Shown here one piece after another: positions 54,880-63,721 of a DNA stretch of 64,000 nt (position 1 is the stretch's first letter; each line of letters starts with the position of its first letter). The translations under genes and the position numbers were made by a program. This DNA comes from SLRI01 sp964402505 (lineage in GTDB: Bacteria > Pseudomonadota > Alphaproteobacteria > Geminicoccales > Geminicoccaceae): contig CAYOCP010000010.1 of assembly GCA_964402505.1 (NCBI GenBank), forward strand, positions 62,001 through 126,000, in the 5' to 3' direction. Below the pieces are notes generated by a model that was given only the letters and a program-made list of their open reading frames with translations, made no database searches and was not told the DNA's origin.

Positions 54880-55874
54880 GCGCTCCCGTCGAGCTCCTGC
54901 TGCCCGGCGTCGTCGGCCTCCTGACGCTGGTCGTCGCCTGGGCGGCCGCCGAGGCGGTCACCGGCGGCGGCCGCGCCCGCTCGGGCGCACGGATCGCGCG
55001 CGCATTGCGGCAGAGCCGCCCGACCGGCCAGGCGGCGGGGCCGGATGCCGCCGGTGTCAGCGTGCGCCGCGGCGGCACGCCCCGTCATTTCGAGCGATGG
55101 GTCGCCGAGGCGCTCTCCCGATTCCTGAGCCTGTCGGCCCTCTCGGGCTTCCTCCTGCGCGCCGGCATCAACGCCTCGGCCACGAGCTGCCTCACGGCGC
55201 TCCTCGGCCTCTGCCTCGCCGCCGCCGCCTCGGGGCTGCTGCTCGGGCAATCGCCGCTCGTCTCCCTGGTCGTGCTGCCCGCCGCCGTCCTGGCGCTGGC
55301 GCGCTTCCATCTGGCGCGCCGCATCGCCGGCCGCGAGCGGCAGTTCCTCGCACTCTTTCCCGAGGCCATCGATCTCATCGTGCGCGGCGTGCGCGCCGGC
55401 CTGCCGGTCACCGAGGCGCTGCGCGCCGTCGGCGAGGACGTGCGCGATCCCGTGGGCCAGATCTTTCGGGAGGCCGCCTCCGCCATCAAGATCGGCATGA
55501 CGCTCGAGGATGCGCTCGGCTCGGTGGCGCGCCTGATGCCGGTCGCCGAGTTCAAGTTCTTCGCCATCAGCCTCGCCGTCCAGCAGGAGACGGGTGGCAA
55601 TCTCGCCGAAATCCTGTCCAACCTCTCCAACATGATGCGTCGCCGTGACCAGGTCAAGCTGAAGATAAGAGCCATGTCGTCCGAGGCCCGCGCGTCGGCG
55701 ATGATCATCTCCGCCCTGCCGATCGTCGTCGGGTTGATCATCTACTATGTGAATCCGGACTACCTGCAGGTGCTGTTCACCGACTCCCGTGGCCAGATGC
55801 TGCTCGGCTCCGCCGCCTTCAGCATGCTGTTCGGATCATTCGTCATCAGCCGCATGATCAGGTTCGAGATATGA
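54876..55874 (+). CDS. tadB: Tad inner-membrane protein TadB
   Basis: A 332-residue GspF-like platform protein. There are N-terminal helices, a cytoplasmic T2SSF domain (LFPEAIDLIVRGVRAGLPVT, AVQQETGGNLAEILSNLSNM) and two C-terminal helices. It pairs with TadC to form the pilus base. Coupled to cpaF and tadC by ATGA overlaps. Confidence 0.93.
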   Translation: MSAPVELLLPGVVGLLTLVVAWAAAEAVTGGGRARSGARIARALRQSRPTGQAAGPDAAGVSVRRGGTPRHFERWVAEALSRFLSLSALSGFLLRAGINASATSCLTALLGLCLAAAASGLLLGQSPLVSLVVLPAAVLALARFHLARRIAGRERQFLALFPEAIDLIVRGVRAGLPVTEALRAVGEDVRDPVGQIFREAASAIKIGMTLEDALGSVARLMPVAEFKFFAISLAVQQETGGNLAEILSNLSNMMRRRDQVKLKIRAMSSEARASAMIISALPIVVGLIIYYVNPDYLQVLFTDSRGQMLLGSAAFSMLFGSFVISRMIRFEI

Positions 55875-56842
55875 GCCGGCTCGTCGAGACCCTGGTCGAA
55901 CGCCTGGGCGCGCTGGCCTCGCTGCCGGTGGTGGTCGGTCTCGCCACCATCGCCATCTGTGCCCTTCTCTGGTCGGTCTTCAAGACCGACTACGAGCGCA
56001 CCGCGCGCCAGCGCATGATCGAGCGCCATCGCGCCGACCTCAGGTCGCGCTCGCTGAGCAGCCGCCTGCGGCGCGACGAGGCGAAGCGGGCCCGGCTGCT
56101 CGCCCGTGCCATCAAGGTGCTGCAGCTCCTGCCGGCCGAGCGCCTCGAGGCCGCCCGCTGGCGCCTGTCCGGCGCCGGCCTGAGGTCGAAGAACGCCCTG
56201 CTTCGCTTCTACATCACGAAGCTCTTCGCTGCCGTCGCAGGGGCGCTCCTCGCCTTTCTCTTCAAGCTGTACTCGACGGATTTCGACGTCAACATGGACG
56301 TCCTCGGACTGACGCTCGCCGGAGCCACTCTCGGCTTCTTCGCGCCGGACCTCATTCTGGTGCGGCGGCGCAAGCGGCGCCTCCTCGCCCTGCAGCGCGG
56401 GCTGCCGGACGCGCTCGATCTCCTCGTCATCTGTGCCGAGGCGGGCCTGTCGCTCGACGCGGCGCTCGGCCGCGTGGCCGACGAGTTCGGGTTCGCGATG
56501 CCGGAGCTCGCCGAGGAGCTGACGCTCACCGCGGTCGAGCTCAGCTTCTTGCCGGACCGGCGCCAGGCGCTCCTGAACCTCGCGAGGCGCGTCGATCTGC
56601 CGGCCTTTCGCGGTGTGGTGACGACACTCCTGCAGACCGAGAAGTACGGAACGCCCCTGTCGCAGACGCTGCGGACACTCTCTTCCGAGTACCGGGAGCA
56701 GCGCATGCTGCGGGCCGAGGAGAAGGCGGCCCGCCTGCCGGCGACGCTGACCGTCCCGATGATCGTCTTCATCCTGCCGACCCTGTTCATCGTCCTGGGC
56801 GGCCCCGCCTTCATCCGGATTTTCGATCAGCTCATCAAATGA
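55871..56842 (+). CDS. tadC: Tad inner-membrane protein TadC
   Basis: A 323-residue GspF-like protein. LPDALDLLVICAEAGLSLDA and LNLARRVDLPAFRGVVTTLL are TadC-like, with FILPTLFIVLGGPAFIRIFD as the final helix. Last recognised Tad gene in this run; TadE/TadF/TadG pseudopilin genes do not follow and must lie elsewhere if present. Confidence 0.93.
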   Translation: MSRLVETLVERLGALASLPVVVGLATIAICALLWSVFKTDYERTARQRMIERHRADLRSRSLSSRLRRDEAKRARLLARAIKVLQLLPAERLEAARWRLSGAGLRSKNALLRFYITKLFAAVAGALLAFLFKLYSTDFDVNMDVLGLTLAGATLGFFAPDLILVRRRKRRLLALQRGLPDALDLLVICAEAGLSLDAALGRVADEFGFAMPELAEELTLTAVELSFLPDRRQALLNLARRVDLPAFRGVVTTLLQTEKYGTPLSQTLRTLSSEYREQRMLRAEEKAARLPATLTVPMIVFILPTLFIVLGGPAFIRIFDQLIK

Positions 56843-57427
56843 GGGACGCGGGCCTGCCCGTCCGCGCTAACCGCCATGTCGGCGAAGTGCCGGGCCGGTG
56901 GTCGAGCGCACCGATGTCGGGGCGGGATGCGGGTGTCGACCGGGCTCGCGCTTGCATCGCCTCGCCGTTCCGGTTGCGCCCAGCTTCCCCTGCAAGCGGG
57001 CGGCGGCCGGCGCTCGGGATCCTCGGCGTCCCGCCGACCTTGCGGCGGTGGGAAGACCGCTCGAGCGCCCGCGGCCGGTCGCAAGGCCTCCCCGTTTGCG
57101 GCACGCCCCTTCCCTTGCAGAAGTGCGCGTGACGGCGCTGCGGCACGGTCACGCGCCGCACCGCCGCCTCGAGGGGCCGATGCGATGGAGAAGGGAGGTG
57201 GCCGACGCCGTGAGGAGCGCGTGCGCCGGGTGCCGAAAGCGGGTTCCTGAAGCTCGACCGCCGCGGCGGTCGGCGAGGCCGATGCCGATCCGATCGCGAC
57301 GGGCTTCGCCTCGCCGGCGATCATGGCCGGTGCGTTACGGCCGCTGGCACCTCGATGGGTCACAAGCGGAGGGCGCGGCGCGTCGGGGGCGCGCCACAGG
57401 GCGGAGAAGCGGCAGGTGCCGTCCGCT
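56843..57427. other. 585-base interval without a recognisable gene
   Basis: The interval lies between the ends of convergent tadC (plus) and fliW (minus). Open frames occur on both strands, but they are Arg/Pro/Ala-rich and not protein-like. An 18-base perfect palindrome CGACCGCCGCGGCGGTCG is at 57255-57272. Base composition is like the coding surroundings, so a decayed gene is possible, but I could not identify one. Confidence 0.6.
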
Positions 57428-57928
57428 TCAGTTGTCCGCCTCGCTGGAGACGAGAGGATGGCGGAGCGGGTAGGCCGGATTGGCGAGGACGACCTGCGCA
57501 CCCACCTTGCGGCGGGCGTCGACGAAGAGCGGGGCCCTGAGATTGACGACCTTGTCGATCCCGTTTCGGGTGCGCACCAGGGTCACGACCGCGAGGACCA
57601 TGAGCTCGCCCGCTTCGATGTCCAGCATGGCCCGCACATCCTCGATATCCTGCCGGCGGATCACCGGCACGTCATCGGGCAGGATCACCACGATGAAGCC
57701 GATATCGGCAACCCCGACCGCCTGCAGCAGCATGAAGTCGCTGGCGAGATCGGGGATCGGGTCGAGCTGGAAGTGCTCGACCTCGGGAAAGCCGGGCAGG
57801 CCGCCGCGAAACCGGATCTGCCGGTCCGGATCGAGCGGCACGGGGCCGAAGCGGGTGTCCAGGGCACCGGCAGGCTCCGGCTGCGGAGCCGGGGTGACGC
57901 CATCGTTCTTCGGCTCGGTCATGATCAT
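57428..57928 (-). CDS. fliW: Flagellar assembly factor FliW-like protein
   Basis: 166 residues with FliW hallmarks: TRFGPVPLDPDRQIRFRGGL-PGFPEVEHFQLDPI early, and NLRAPLFVDARRKVGAQVVL-ANPAYPLRHPL late. FliW binds flagellin and antagonises CsrA in flagellated bacteria. GGGAG lies six bases before ATG 57928. No flagellin, csrA or other flagellar gene is in the window, so this copy is isolated beside a pilus locus. It may instead regulate CsrA in relation to pili or adhesion; that is inference. Confidence 0.88.
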   Translation of the reverse strand: MIMTEPKNDGVTPAPQPEPAGALDTRFGPVPLDPDRQIRFRGGLPGFPEVEHFQLDPIPDLASDFMLLQAVGVADIGFIVVILPDDVPVIRRQDIEDVRAMLDIEAGELMVLAVVTLVRTRNGIDKVVNLRAPLFVDARRKVGAQVVLANPAYPLRHPLVSSEADN

Positions 57929-57983
57929 GGGCTTCTCCCGTGCACAGGGCCCGTTGCAACTCCGCCCCATCCTAGGACCTCGA

Positions 57984-58009
57984 GGTAAAGCGCCGGTTAA
58001 CGCCGGCGC
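57984..58009 (-). terminator. Possible terminator of the third sugar ABC operon
   Basis: On the minus strand GCGCCGG (58009-58003) and CCGGCGC (57996-57990) pair around a six-base loop, followed by TTTACC. The hairpin starts six bases past the permease stop. The short T run makes it a weak intrinsic terminator at best. Confidence 0.45.
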
Positions 58010-58015
58010 CCTCGC

Positions 58016-59041
58016 TCAGGCGCGCCGGCGCCGCGATTTGGCGAAGGTGTCGAAGGCGACGGCGAGCACGATGATCACGCCGATGATGATCTGCTGGACG
58101 TAGGAGCTCACATTGTTCAGCACGAGCCCGTTGAGCAGCACGCCGATCAGGAGCGTGCCGATCACCGTGCCGAAGATCGTGCCGATGCCGCCGAAGAGCG
58201 AGGTGCCACCGATCACCACCCCGGCGATCACGGTGAGCTCGTAGGTGAGTCCGGCCACGGCCTCGGCCGAGTTGAGCCGGGCCGAGAGGACGAAGCCGCC
58301 GAGCCCCGCCATGAAGCCGATGATCACGTAGACCGAGAGCGTGATGCGGCCGACATCGAGGCCGGAAAGCCGGGCGGCCTCGGGATTGCCGCCGACGGCG
58401 TAGACATTGCGGCCGAAACGCGTGTAGCGCAGCACCGTGGCGGCGACGATGGCGGCGATGGCGAAGATGATCACCGGCACCGGGATCGGGCCGAGATAGC
58501 CCTGCCCCCACCAGCGATAGCCGTCGTCGAAGCCGCTGATCGGACCGCCGCCGGCAAAGAGGAGCGCCGCCCCCCGAAAGGCCGACATGCCGCCCAAAGT
58601 GACGACGAAGGGCGGCACCTCGAGCCGGGTGATGGCGAGGCCCTGCAAGGCGCCGCAGAGCGTGCCGACGGCGAGAGCCGCGAGCATCGCCAAGAACCAG
58701 CCGTAGCCCAGAGCCTCGGCCGCCGTGCCGACCGCGAAGCGGCTCTCGAAGCCGCCCTTGGCAACGGCGGCGGCGACGAGGCCGGCGAAGGCCAGGAGCG
58801 AGCCGACCGAGAGGTCGATGCCACGGGTCAGGATGACGAAGGTCATGCCGATCGCCAGCAGCCCGAAGATCGAGACCTGGCGCATCACGTTGAAGAGGTT
58901 CAAAGGCGAAAGAAAGCGCGGCTCGAGCAAGGCGAAGACCGCCATGAGCACGAGCAGGAAGATCAGGGGCGCGAACCGTGCCAGAAAGCTGAAGATGTCG
59001 AAGGCGGCGGGATCGGCTGCGGCTTCGGTGCGGATCGTCAT
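58016..59041 (-). CDS. Sugar ABC transporter permease (CUT2/RbsC type)
   Basis: A 341-residue polytopic protein with MTFVILTRGIDLSVGSLLAF, GALQGLAITRLEVPPFVVTL and GGTSLFGGIGTIFGTVIGTL. Last gene of an SBP-ATPase-permease operon, three bases after the ATPase. It is closest in pattern to ribose/galactofuranose-type permeases, but the sugar is not determinable. Confidence 0.93.
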   Translation of the reverse strand: MTIRTEAAADPAAFDIFSFLARFAPLIFLLVLMAVFALLEPRFLSPLNLFNVMRQVSIFGLLAIGMTFVILTRGIDLSVGSLLAFAGLVAAAVAKGGFESRFAVGTAAEALGYGWFLAMLAALAVGTLCGALQGLAITRLEVPPFVVTLGGMSAFRGAALLFAGGGPISGFDDGYRWWGQGYLGPIPVPVIIFAIAAIVAATVLRYTRFGRNVYAVGGNPEAARLSGLDVGRITLSVYVIIGFMAGLGGFVLSARLNSAEAVAGLTYELTVIAGVVIGGTSLFGGIGTIFGTVIGTLLIGVLLNGLVLNNVSSYVQQIIIGVIIVLAVAFDTFAKSRRRRA

Positions 59042-59044
59042 CGC

Positions 59045-60595
59045 TCAGGCCGCCCTTTTGCCACCCATGGTCATGAGCTGCATCAGCTTCTCCTCGGTGG
59101 CGTCGGCGATGGCGAGCTCGCCCGTGATCCGGCCCTCGCGCATGGCGAGGATCCGGTCGCTGATGGTCAGGATCTCGGGAAGCTCCGACGAGATGGCGAG
59201 AATGGCGATGCCGCTTCGCGCGAGCTCGTGGAGGAGCTGGTGCACCTCGGCCTTGGCGGCGACGTCGATGCCGCGGGTCGGCTCGTCGACGATCAGGACC
59301 CTGGGCTGCAAGGCGAGCCAGCGGGCGAGGACCACCTTCTGCTGGTTGCCGCCCGAGAGGTTGCCGACGGCGACGTCCGCACCCGCCATCTTGATGTCGA
59401 GCCGCTCGCGATAGGTCTCGACCAGCGCCTTCTCGGCCCGTCCGTCGATGAAGCCGAGCCGGCCGCAGAGCCGGTCGAGCGCCGCGATCGAGAGGTTGAG
59501 CCGGACCGCCAGGGCGAGGAAGAGCGCCTGCTGCTTCCGGTCCTCGGGCACGAGGCCGATGCCGGCGGCGATGGCCCGGCGCGGCGAGCCCGGCGGCACC
59601 TTCACGCCCTCGACCAGGACCTCGCCCGCGTCGATCCGGTCGGCGCCGAAGACCGCTCGGGCGAGCTCCGTCCGCCCGGCGCCGACGAGGCCGGCGAGCC
59701 CGACGATCTCGCCGTGCCGGACCTCGAGGTCGATGCCGTGGAGCCGGGTGGCGAACGGATCCCTGGGATCGCCGCTGGCCCGAAGGCCCCGCACCCGGAG
59801 CGCCGGCTCGCCGGTGCCGGGCACGGCACGCTGCCTGAACAGCCGCTCGACGTCGCGGCCCACCATCATGCGAATGATGTCCTCGATCGCGACATCGGCA
59901 ACGGCAGCGCTGCCGACCCGCCGGCCGTCGCGCAGCACCGTGAGCCGGTCGCAGATCGCCTTCACCTCGTCGAGGCGGTGGCTGACGAAGACGACGCCGA
60001 TACCGGCCGCCTTCAGATCCCGGCAGATTCGGAAGAGCCGCGCCGCCTCGCTCTCGGCGAGCGCCGAGGTCGGCTCGTCCATGATGATGAGCCGGGACGA
60101 GACCGCCAGCGCCTTGGCGATCTCGACCATCTGCTGCTCGGCCACCGAGAGGTCGCTGACCAGCCGATCGGGGCTCAGCTCGAGGCCGACCCGATCCATG
60201 ATGGTCCGGGTCTCGCCCCGCATCCGCCGCCAGTCGATCAAGCCGCCCCGGGTCGGCTCGCGGCCGATGAAGACGTTCTCGGCCACCGTCAGGGTCGGGA
60301 CCAGATTGAACTCCTGGTAGATCGTGACGATACCCTGCTCTTGCGCCTCGTGCGGGCTGCCGATCTCGATGCGCCGGCCGTCGAGCTCGATGGTGCCGGC
60401 ATCCGGCAGCTGGGCGCCGGCCAGGATCTTGAGCAGCGTCGACTTGCCGGCGCCGTTCTCGCCCAGAAGCGCGTGGATCTCGCCCGGCATCACCTCCAGA
60501 TCGACGCCGTCCACGGCCACCACGCCCGGGAACGCCTTCCTGATGCCGGCCATGCGCAGGAGCGGCGCCGGACTTGCGGCCGACATCGCGGCCAC
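59045..60595 (-). CDS. Sugar ABC transporter ATP-binding protein (tandem domains)
   Basis: A 516-residue RbsA-type ATPase. Domain 1: GENGAGKST, LSVAEQQMVEIAKAL and LIIMDEPTSAL. Domain 2: GLVGAGRTELARAVFG, LSGGNQQKVVLARWL and IVDEPTRGIDV. The second Walker A is degenerate, as is normal for the family. It lies five bases after the binding protein gene on the minus strand. Confidence 0.94.
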   Translation of the reverse strand: MAAMSAASPAPLLRMAGIRKAFPGVVAVDGVDLEVMPGEIHALLGENGAGKSTLLKILAGAQLPDAGTIELDGRRIEIGSPHEAQEQGIVTIYQEFNLVPTLTVAENVFIGREPTRGGLIDWRRMRGETRTIMDRVGLELSPDRLVSDLSVAEQQMVEIAKALAVSSRLIIMDEPTSALAESEAARLFRICRDLKAAGIGVVFVSHRLDEVKAICDRLTVLRDGRRVGSAAVADVAIEDIIRMMVGRDVERLFRQRAVPGTGEPALRVRGLRASGDPRDPFATRLHGIDLEVRHGEIVGLAGLVGAGRTELARAVFGADRIDAGEVLVEGVKVPPGSPRRAIAAGIGLVPEDRKQQALFLALAVRLNLSIAALDRLCGRLGFIDGRAEKALVETYRERLDIKMAGADVAVGNLSGGNQQKVVLARWLALQPRVLIVDEPTRGIDVAAKAEVHQLLHELARSGIAILAISSELPEILTISDRILAMREGRITGELAIADATEEKLMQLMTMGGKRAA

Positions 60596-60600
60596 GAAGC

Positions 60601-61554
60601 TCAGTTCAGCTCGCCGAGCCTCTCAGCCTCCTCGATATTGTCGGCGGTGATGACGATCGGCGTGAGCAGGACCACCTCCTGCTCAGGCGCCTGGCCGTCC
60701 CTCAGATACTCGACCATGATCCGCATCGCCTTCCGGCTCTGGCCGCCCGGGAACTGCTCCACCGTGCCGGCGAGCACGCCGTCCCGCACGGCCGCCAGCG
60801 CCTCGGGCAGGGCATCGAAGCCGATGATCGCCACCCGATCGCCGAGCTCGCGCGCCCGGATCGCCTCGACGGCACCCAGGGCCATGTCGTCATTGGCGGC
60901 GACGATCACGTCGGGCGGGCTCTCGAGCCCGGCGAGGATGCTCTCGGTCACGGCGAGGCCCTGGTCGCGGGCGAAGTTCGCGGTCTGCTCGACGATGAAT
61001 TCGTAGCGGTCGTCGCCGTCGAGGGCGTTGTGCACGCCCTGGTTGCGGTCGATCGCCGGCGAGGCGCCGGGCTGGCCCTGCAGGTTCACGATCCGTGCCC
61101 CATCCGGGTAGTTGGCCTTGATCCACTCGCCCTGGGCCTCGCCGCCCTTGACGTTGTCGGCGCCGACATGGGCGAGGATGCCGTCCACCCCGTCGACCCG
61201 CCGGTCGATGGTCACGACCGGCACGCCGTTCTCGATGGCGGTCTGGATCGCCGGCGCCATGGCGTTGACGTCGGACGGGCTGATGACGATGCCGTCCAGC
61301 CCCTGGATCACCGCCGCCTCGACATCGGCGGTCTGCTTGGGCGTGCTGTTCTGCCCGTCCGATTCGACCGTGACCACGCCCAGCGCCGCTGCCTCGGCCT
61401 GCAGCGCCTTCATCATGTGGACGAAGAAGGGAAAGCCCATGCTCGGCACCGAGGTCAGGATGCGGAGCTCCTGCGCCTTCGGCCCGACGACCGGCAAGGC
61501 GAGCCCGAGGGCGACGGCGCTGGCGAGAAGCGCGCGGCGGCTGGAACGCGGCAT
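60601..61554 (-). CDS. Sugar ABC transporter substrate-binding protein
   Basis: A 317-residue ribose-type receptor. The Arg-rich signal peptide MPRSSRRALLASAVALGLAL has a twin-arginine-like SRR but no full Tat motif. The mature part has GLDGIVISPSDVNAMAPAIQ, VPVVTIDRRVDGVDGILAHV and VIVAANDDMALGAVEAI. ATG 61554 has AGGGAG upstream. First gene of the operon; a TTGACA box lies at 61637-61642. Confidence 0.93.
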   Translation of the reverse strand: MPRSSRRALLASAVALGLALPVVGPKAQELRILTSVPSMGFPFFVHMMKALQAEAAALGVVTVESDGQNSTPKQTADVEAAVIQGLDGIVISPSDVNAMAPAIQTAIENGVPVVTIDRRVDGVDGILAHVGADNVKGGEAQGEWIKANYPDGARIVNLQGQPGASPAIDRNQGVHNALDGDDRYEFIVEQTANFARDQGLAVTESILAGLESPPDVIVAANDDMALGAVEAIRARELGDRVAIIGFDALPEALAAVRDGVLAGTVEQFPGGQSRKAMRIMVEYLRDGQAPEQEVVLLTPIVITADNIEEAERLGELN

Positions 61555-61613
61555 GAGACGATCTCCCTGATTTCGGGCGCCCCGCCCGGGCACCCGCCCC
61601 TTTCTGCGCGCGG

Positions 61614-61642
61614 ACAATCGGGTGCCCGAAAATCGCTGTCAA
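61614..61642 (-). promoter_or_regulatory. Candidate promoter of the third sugar ABC operon
   Basis: On the minus strand a perfect TTGACA (61642-61637), a 17-base spacer and a weak GATTGT (61619-61614) lie about 60 bases upstream of the binding-protein ATG. The 162-base region is shared with the divergent crcB pair. Confidence 0.45.
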
Positions 61643-61716
61643 GCCGGGTGGCATTGCGCGGGGCCGGCCCCACCGGCAAAACTCCCCGACGAGAGGGCCA
61701 TCATCCGGAGGATCAG

Positions 61717-62085
61717 GTGACGCTGGAGCTCGTCCTCGTGGCGTTTGGCGGCATGCTCGGCGGGATCGGCCGTGCCCTGGTCTCGACCCTGGTGGCCGGA
61801 ATCCTCGGCGACCGGCTGCCCTGGGGCACCTTCGCCGTCAACCTCACGGGCTCCTTCGCCCTCGGCCTCCTGGCGGGCGGCCTCGTCGAGGCAACGGCCC
61901 CGCTTCCTCGGCTCTTCCTCGTGACCGGCCTCCTCGGCAGCTACACGACCGTCTCGACCTTCAGCCTGCAGACGCTCTTCCTCTTGCGCGAGGGGGCCTT
62001 CGCGCGCGCCGCCATCAATCTGCTGGGCTCGGCCGGCCTCTGCATCGCCGCCGCCGCCGCCGGCCTTTGGCTCGCCGGATCTTGA
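61717..62085 (+). CDS. crcB: Fluoride channel CrcB/Fluc, first copy
   Basis: A 122-residue four-helix membrane protein with GGMLGGIGRALVS, the pore Asn in FAVNLTGSFALGLLAGG, and GLLGSYTTVSTFSLQTLFLL with the Phe/Thr track. It exports fluoride as a dual-topology dimer. GTG 61717 follows GGAGG. A second crcB gene overlaps its stop; paired genes usually form an antiparallel heterodimer. Confidence 0.9.
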   Translation: MTLELVLVAFGGMLGGIGRALVSTLVAGILGDRLPWGTFAVNLTGSFALGLLAGGLVEATAPLPRLFLVTGLLGSYTTVSTFSLQTLFLLREGAFARAAINLLGSAGLCIAAAAAGLWLAGS

Positions 62086-62501
62086 CCCCGCCCCTTCTCC
62101 TCGCCCTCGCCACCAGCCTCGGCAGCGGCATGGGCGCGCTCGCCCGCCTTCTCGTGGCCCTGGCACTGCCCGCGGCCGGCCTGCCCTGGGCCACGCTCCT
62201 GGTCAACGTCGCGGGCTCCTTCCTCATCGGCCTCGCCGCGCAGGCGAGCACCCGGCCCGGCCACGTGCTCGCCGATCCGCTCGTCCGCCAGCTCGTCATG
62301 ACGGGCTTCTGCGGCGGCTTCACCACCTTCTCGCTCTTCAGCCTCGAAACGGTGCGGATCCTCCAGGCGGGCGATCTCGGCCGGGCGGCGATCTACGCGG
62401 CGCTCTCGCTCGGCCTCTGGCTCGCCGGCGCCTGGGCCGGCATGGCGCTGGGGCGACGACTGGCCCGAAGCCCCCTTCCGAAGCGCCACCCGGCCCGATA
62501 G
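62082..62501 (+). CDS. crcB: Fluoride channel CrcB/Fluc, second copy
   Basis: A 139-residue homologue of the preceding gene: SLGSGMGALARLLVALAL, LLVNVAGSFLIGLAAQAS and GFCGGFTTFSLFSLETVRIL. TTG 62082 overlaps the first copy's stop (TTGA); TTG 62067 is possible. The C-terminus is more basic (RRLARSPLPKRHPAR) than that of copy one, consistent with opposite membrane orientation of the two halves. Confidence 0.9.
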   Translation: MTPPLLLALATSLGSGMGALARLLVALALPAAGLPWATLLVNVAGSFLIGLAAQASTRPGHVLADPLVRQLVMTGFCGGFTTFSLFSLETVRILQAGDLGRAAIYAALSLGLWLAGAWAGMALGRRLARSPLPKRHPAR

Positions 62502-62530
62502 AACGGTTCGGCAGAAGATGGGGGAACCTC

Positions 62531-63721
62531 TTGAACGAAACGCTCTACGGTCGGCTCGGCGTGAGGCCCGTCGTCAACGCCAAGGGTGCCGCCACCCGCC
62601 TCTCCGGCGGCCCCCTGCATCCCGAGGTCACCGCCGCCATGGCCGAGGCGAATGCCGCCTGCGTCGACATGATCGACCTGCACGCCGCGGCATCGGCCGA
62701 GATCGCCAGCGCCACCGGTGCCGCGAGCGGCCTCGTCACCTCGGGTGCCGCCGCCGGCCTGCTGCTCGCCGCCGCCGCCTGCATCGCCGGCCTCGACCCG
62801 GCCGCCATGGCGCGCCTGCCCGACACCCGCGGGCTGAGGCGGCGCATCGTCGCCGTCAGAAGCCAGCGCAACGCCTACGATCACGCCTTGCGCGGCGCCG
62901 GGGCGCGGCTCGTCGAGGTCGGCCTGCCCGACCGCTTCGCCGGCGCCGGCATCCGCGACGCCGAGCCCTGGGAGCTCGAGGCCGCCATCGACGACCGCAC
63001 CGCCGCCGTGCTCTGGGTCGCCGGCGCCCGTGCCCGCCCGCCGCTCGCCGAGGTGGTGGCCACCGCACACCGCCATGCCGTGCCGGTGATCGTCGACGCC
63101 GCCGCCGAGCTGCCGCCTGCCGCCAATCTCCGGGCCTCCATCGCGGCCGGCGCCGACCTCGTCGCCTTCAGCGGCGGCAAGGGCCTCGGCGGGCCCCAGG
63201 GCTCGGGCATCCTCTGCGGCCGGCACGATCTCGTCATGTCGGCGGCGCTGCAGATGCTCGACCTCGACCTCCGCTGGCGGGACTTCGACCCGCCGCCGGC
63301 CTTCATCGACAGGAAGCTGCTGCCGGGCCTGCCGCGCAACGGCATCGGCCGCCCTTGCAAGGTGGACAAGGGCACCATTGCCGGCCTCCTCGTCGCCCTG
63401 CGCCGCTTCCTCGCCGAGAGCGACGCCGAGCGCGATGCCCGCTGGAGGGAGCCTCTGGCCTTCATCCGGGCCGAGCTCGCCGACCTGCCGCTCCGGCTGG
63501 TCGAGGGCGGCATTCCCCGGCTCGAGCTGCAGCTCGCCGACGCCACCGCCGCCGACCGCCTCTACCGGCTGCTCCTCGCCCACCGCCCGGTCATCCACCT
63601 CGACCACGCCGAGCTGGATCAGGGCCGCCTGCATATCGCCCCCGACTGCCTGGCCCCGGGCGATCCGGAGCGGATCGTCGAGGCCCTCACCACCCACTGG
63701 CCAGGGGAGACACGCTCATGA
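62531..63721 (+). CDS. SelA-like PLP-dependent enzyme
   Basis: A 396-residue fold-type I PLP enzyme of the L-seryl-tRNA(Sec) synthase-like family. It starts LYGRLGVRPVVNAKGAATRL. The cofactor region includes SGAAAGLLLAAAA, VIVDAAAELPP and the Schiff-base Lys in AFSGGKGLGGPQGSG. Family members outside true SelA act on amino sugars or hydroxy-amino acids, e.g. D-glucosaminate-6-phosphate ammonia-lyase. With no selB or selD here, a catabolic lyase is more likely than selenocysteine synthesis. TTG 62531 is the first start; ATGA overlap with the SDR gene suggests one pathway. Confidence 0.82.
   Translation: MNETLYGRLGVRPVVNAKGAATRLSGGPLHPEVTAAMAEANAACVDMIDLHAAASAEIASATGAASGLVTSGAAAGLLLAAAACIAGLDPAAMARLPDTRGLRRRIVAVRSQRNAYDHALRGAGARLVEVGLPDRFAGAGIRDAEPWELEAAIDDRTAAVLWVAGARARPPLAEVVATAHRHAVPVIVDAAAELPPAANLRASIAAGADLVAFSGGKGLGGPQGSGILCGRHDLVMSAALQMLDLDLRWRDFDPPPAFIDRKLLPGLPRNGIGRPCKVDKGTIAGLLVALRRFLAESDAERDARWREPLAFIRAELADLPLRLVEGGIPRLELQLADATAADRLYRLLLAHRPVIHLDHAELDQGRLHIAPDCLAPGDPERIVEALTTHWPGETRS

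Noticed and set aside
61555..61716. Fluoride riboswitch upstream of the crcB pair
   Set aside because: I could not find the conserved GGxGATG...CxCC pairing or the CTGATG core in this leader; a covariance-model search would settle it.
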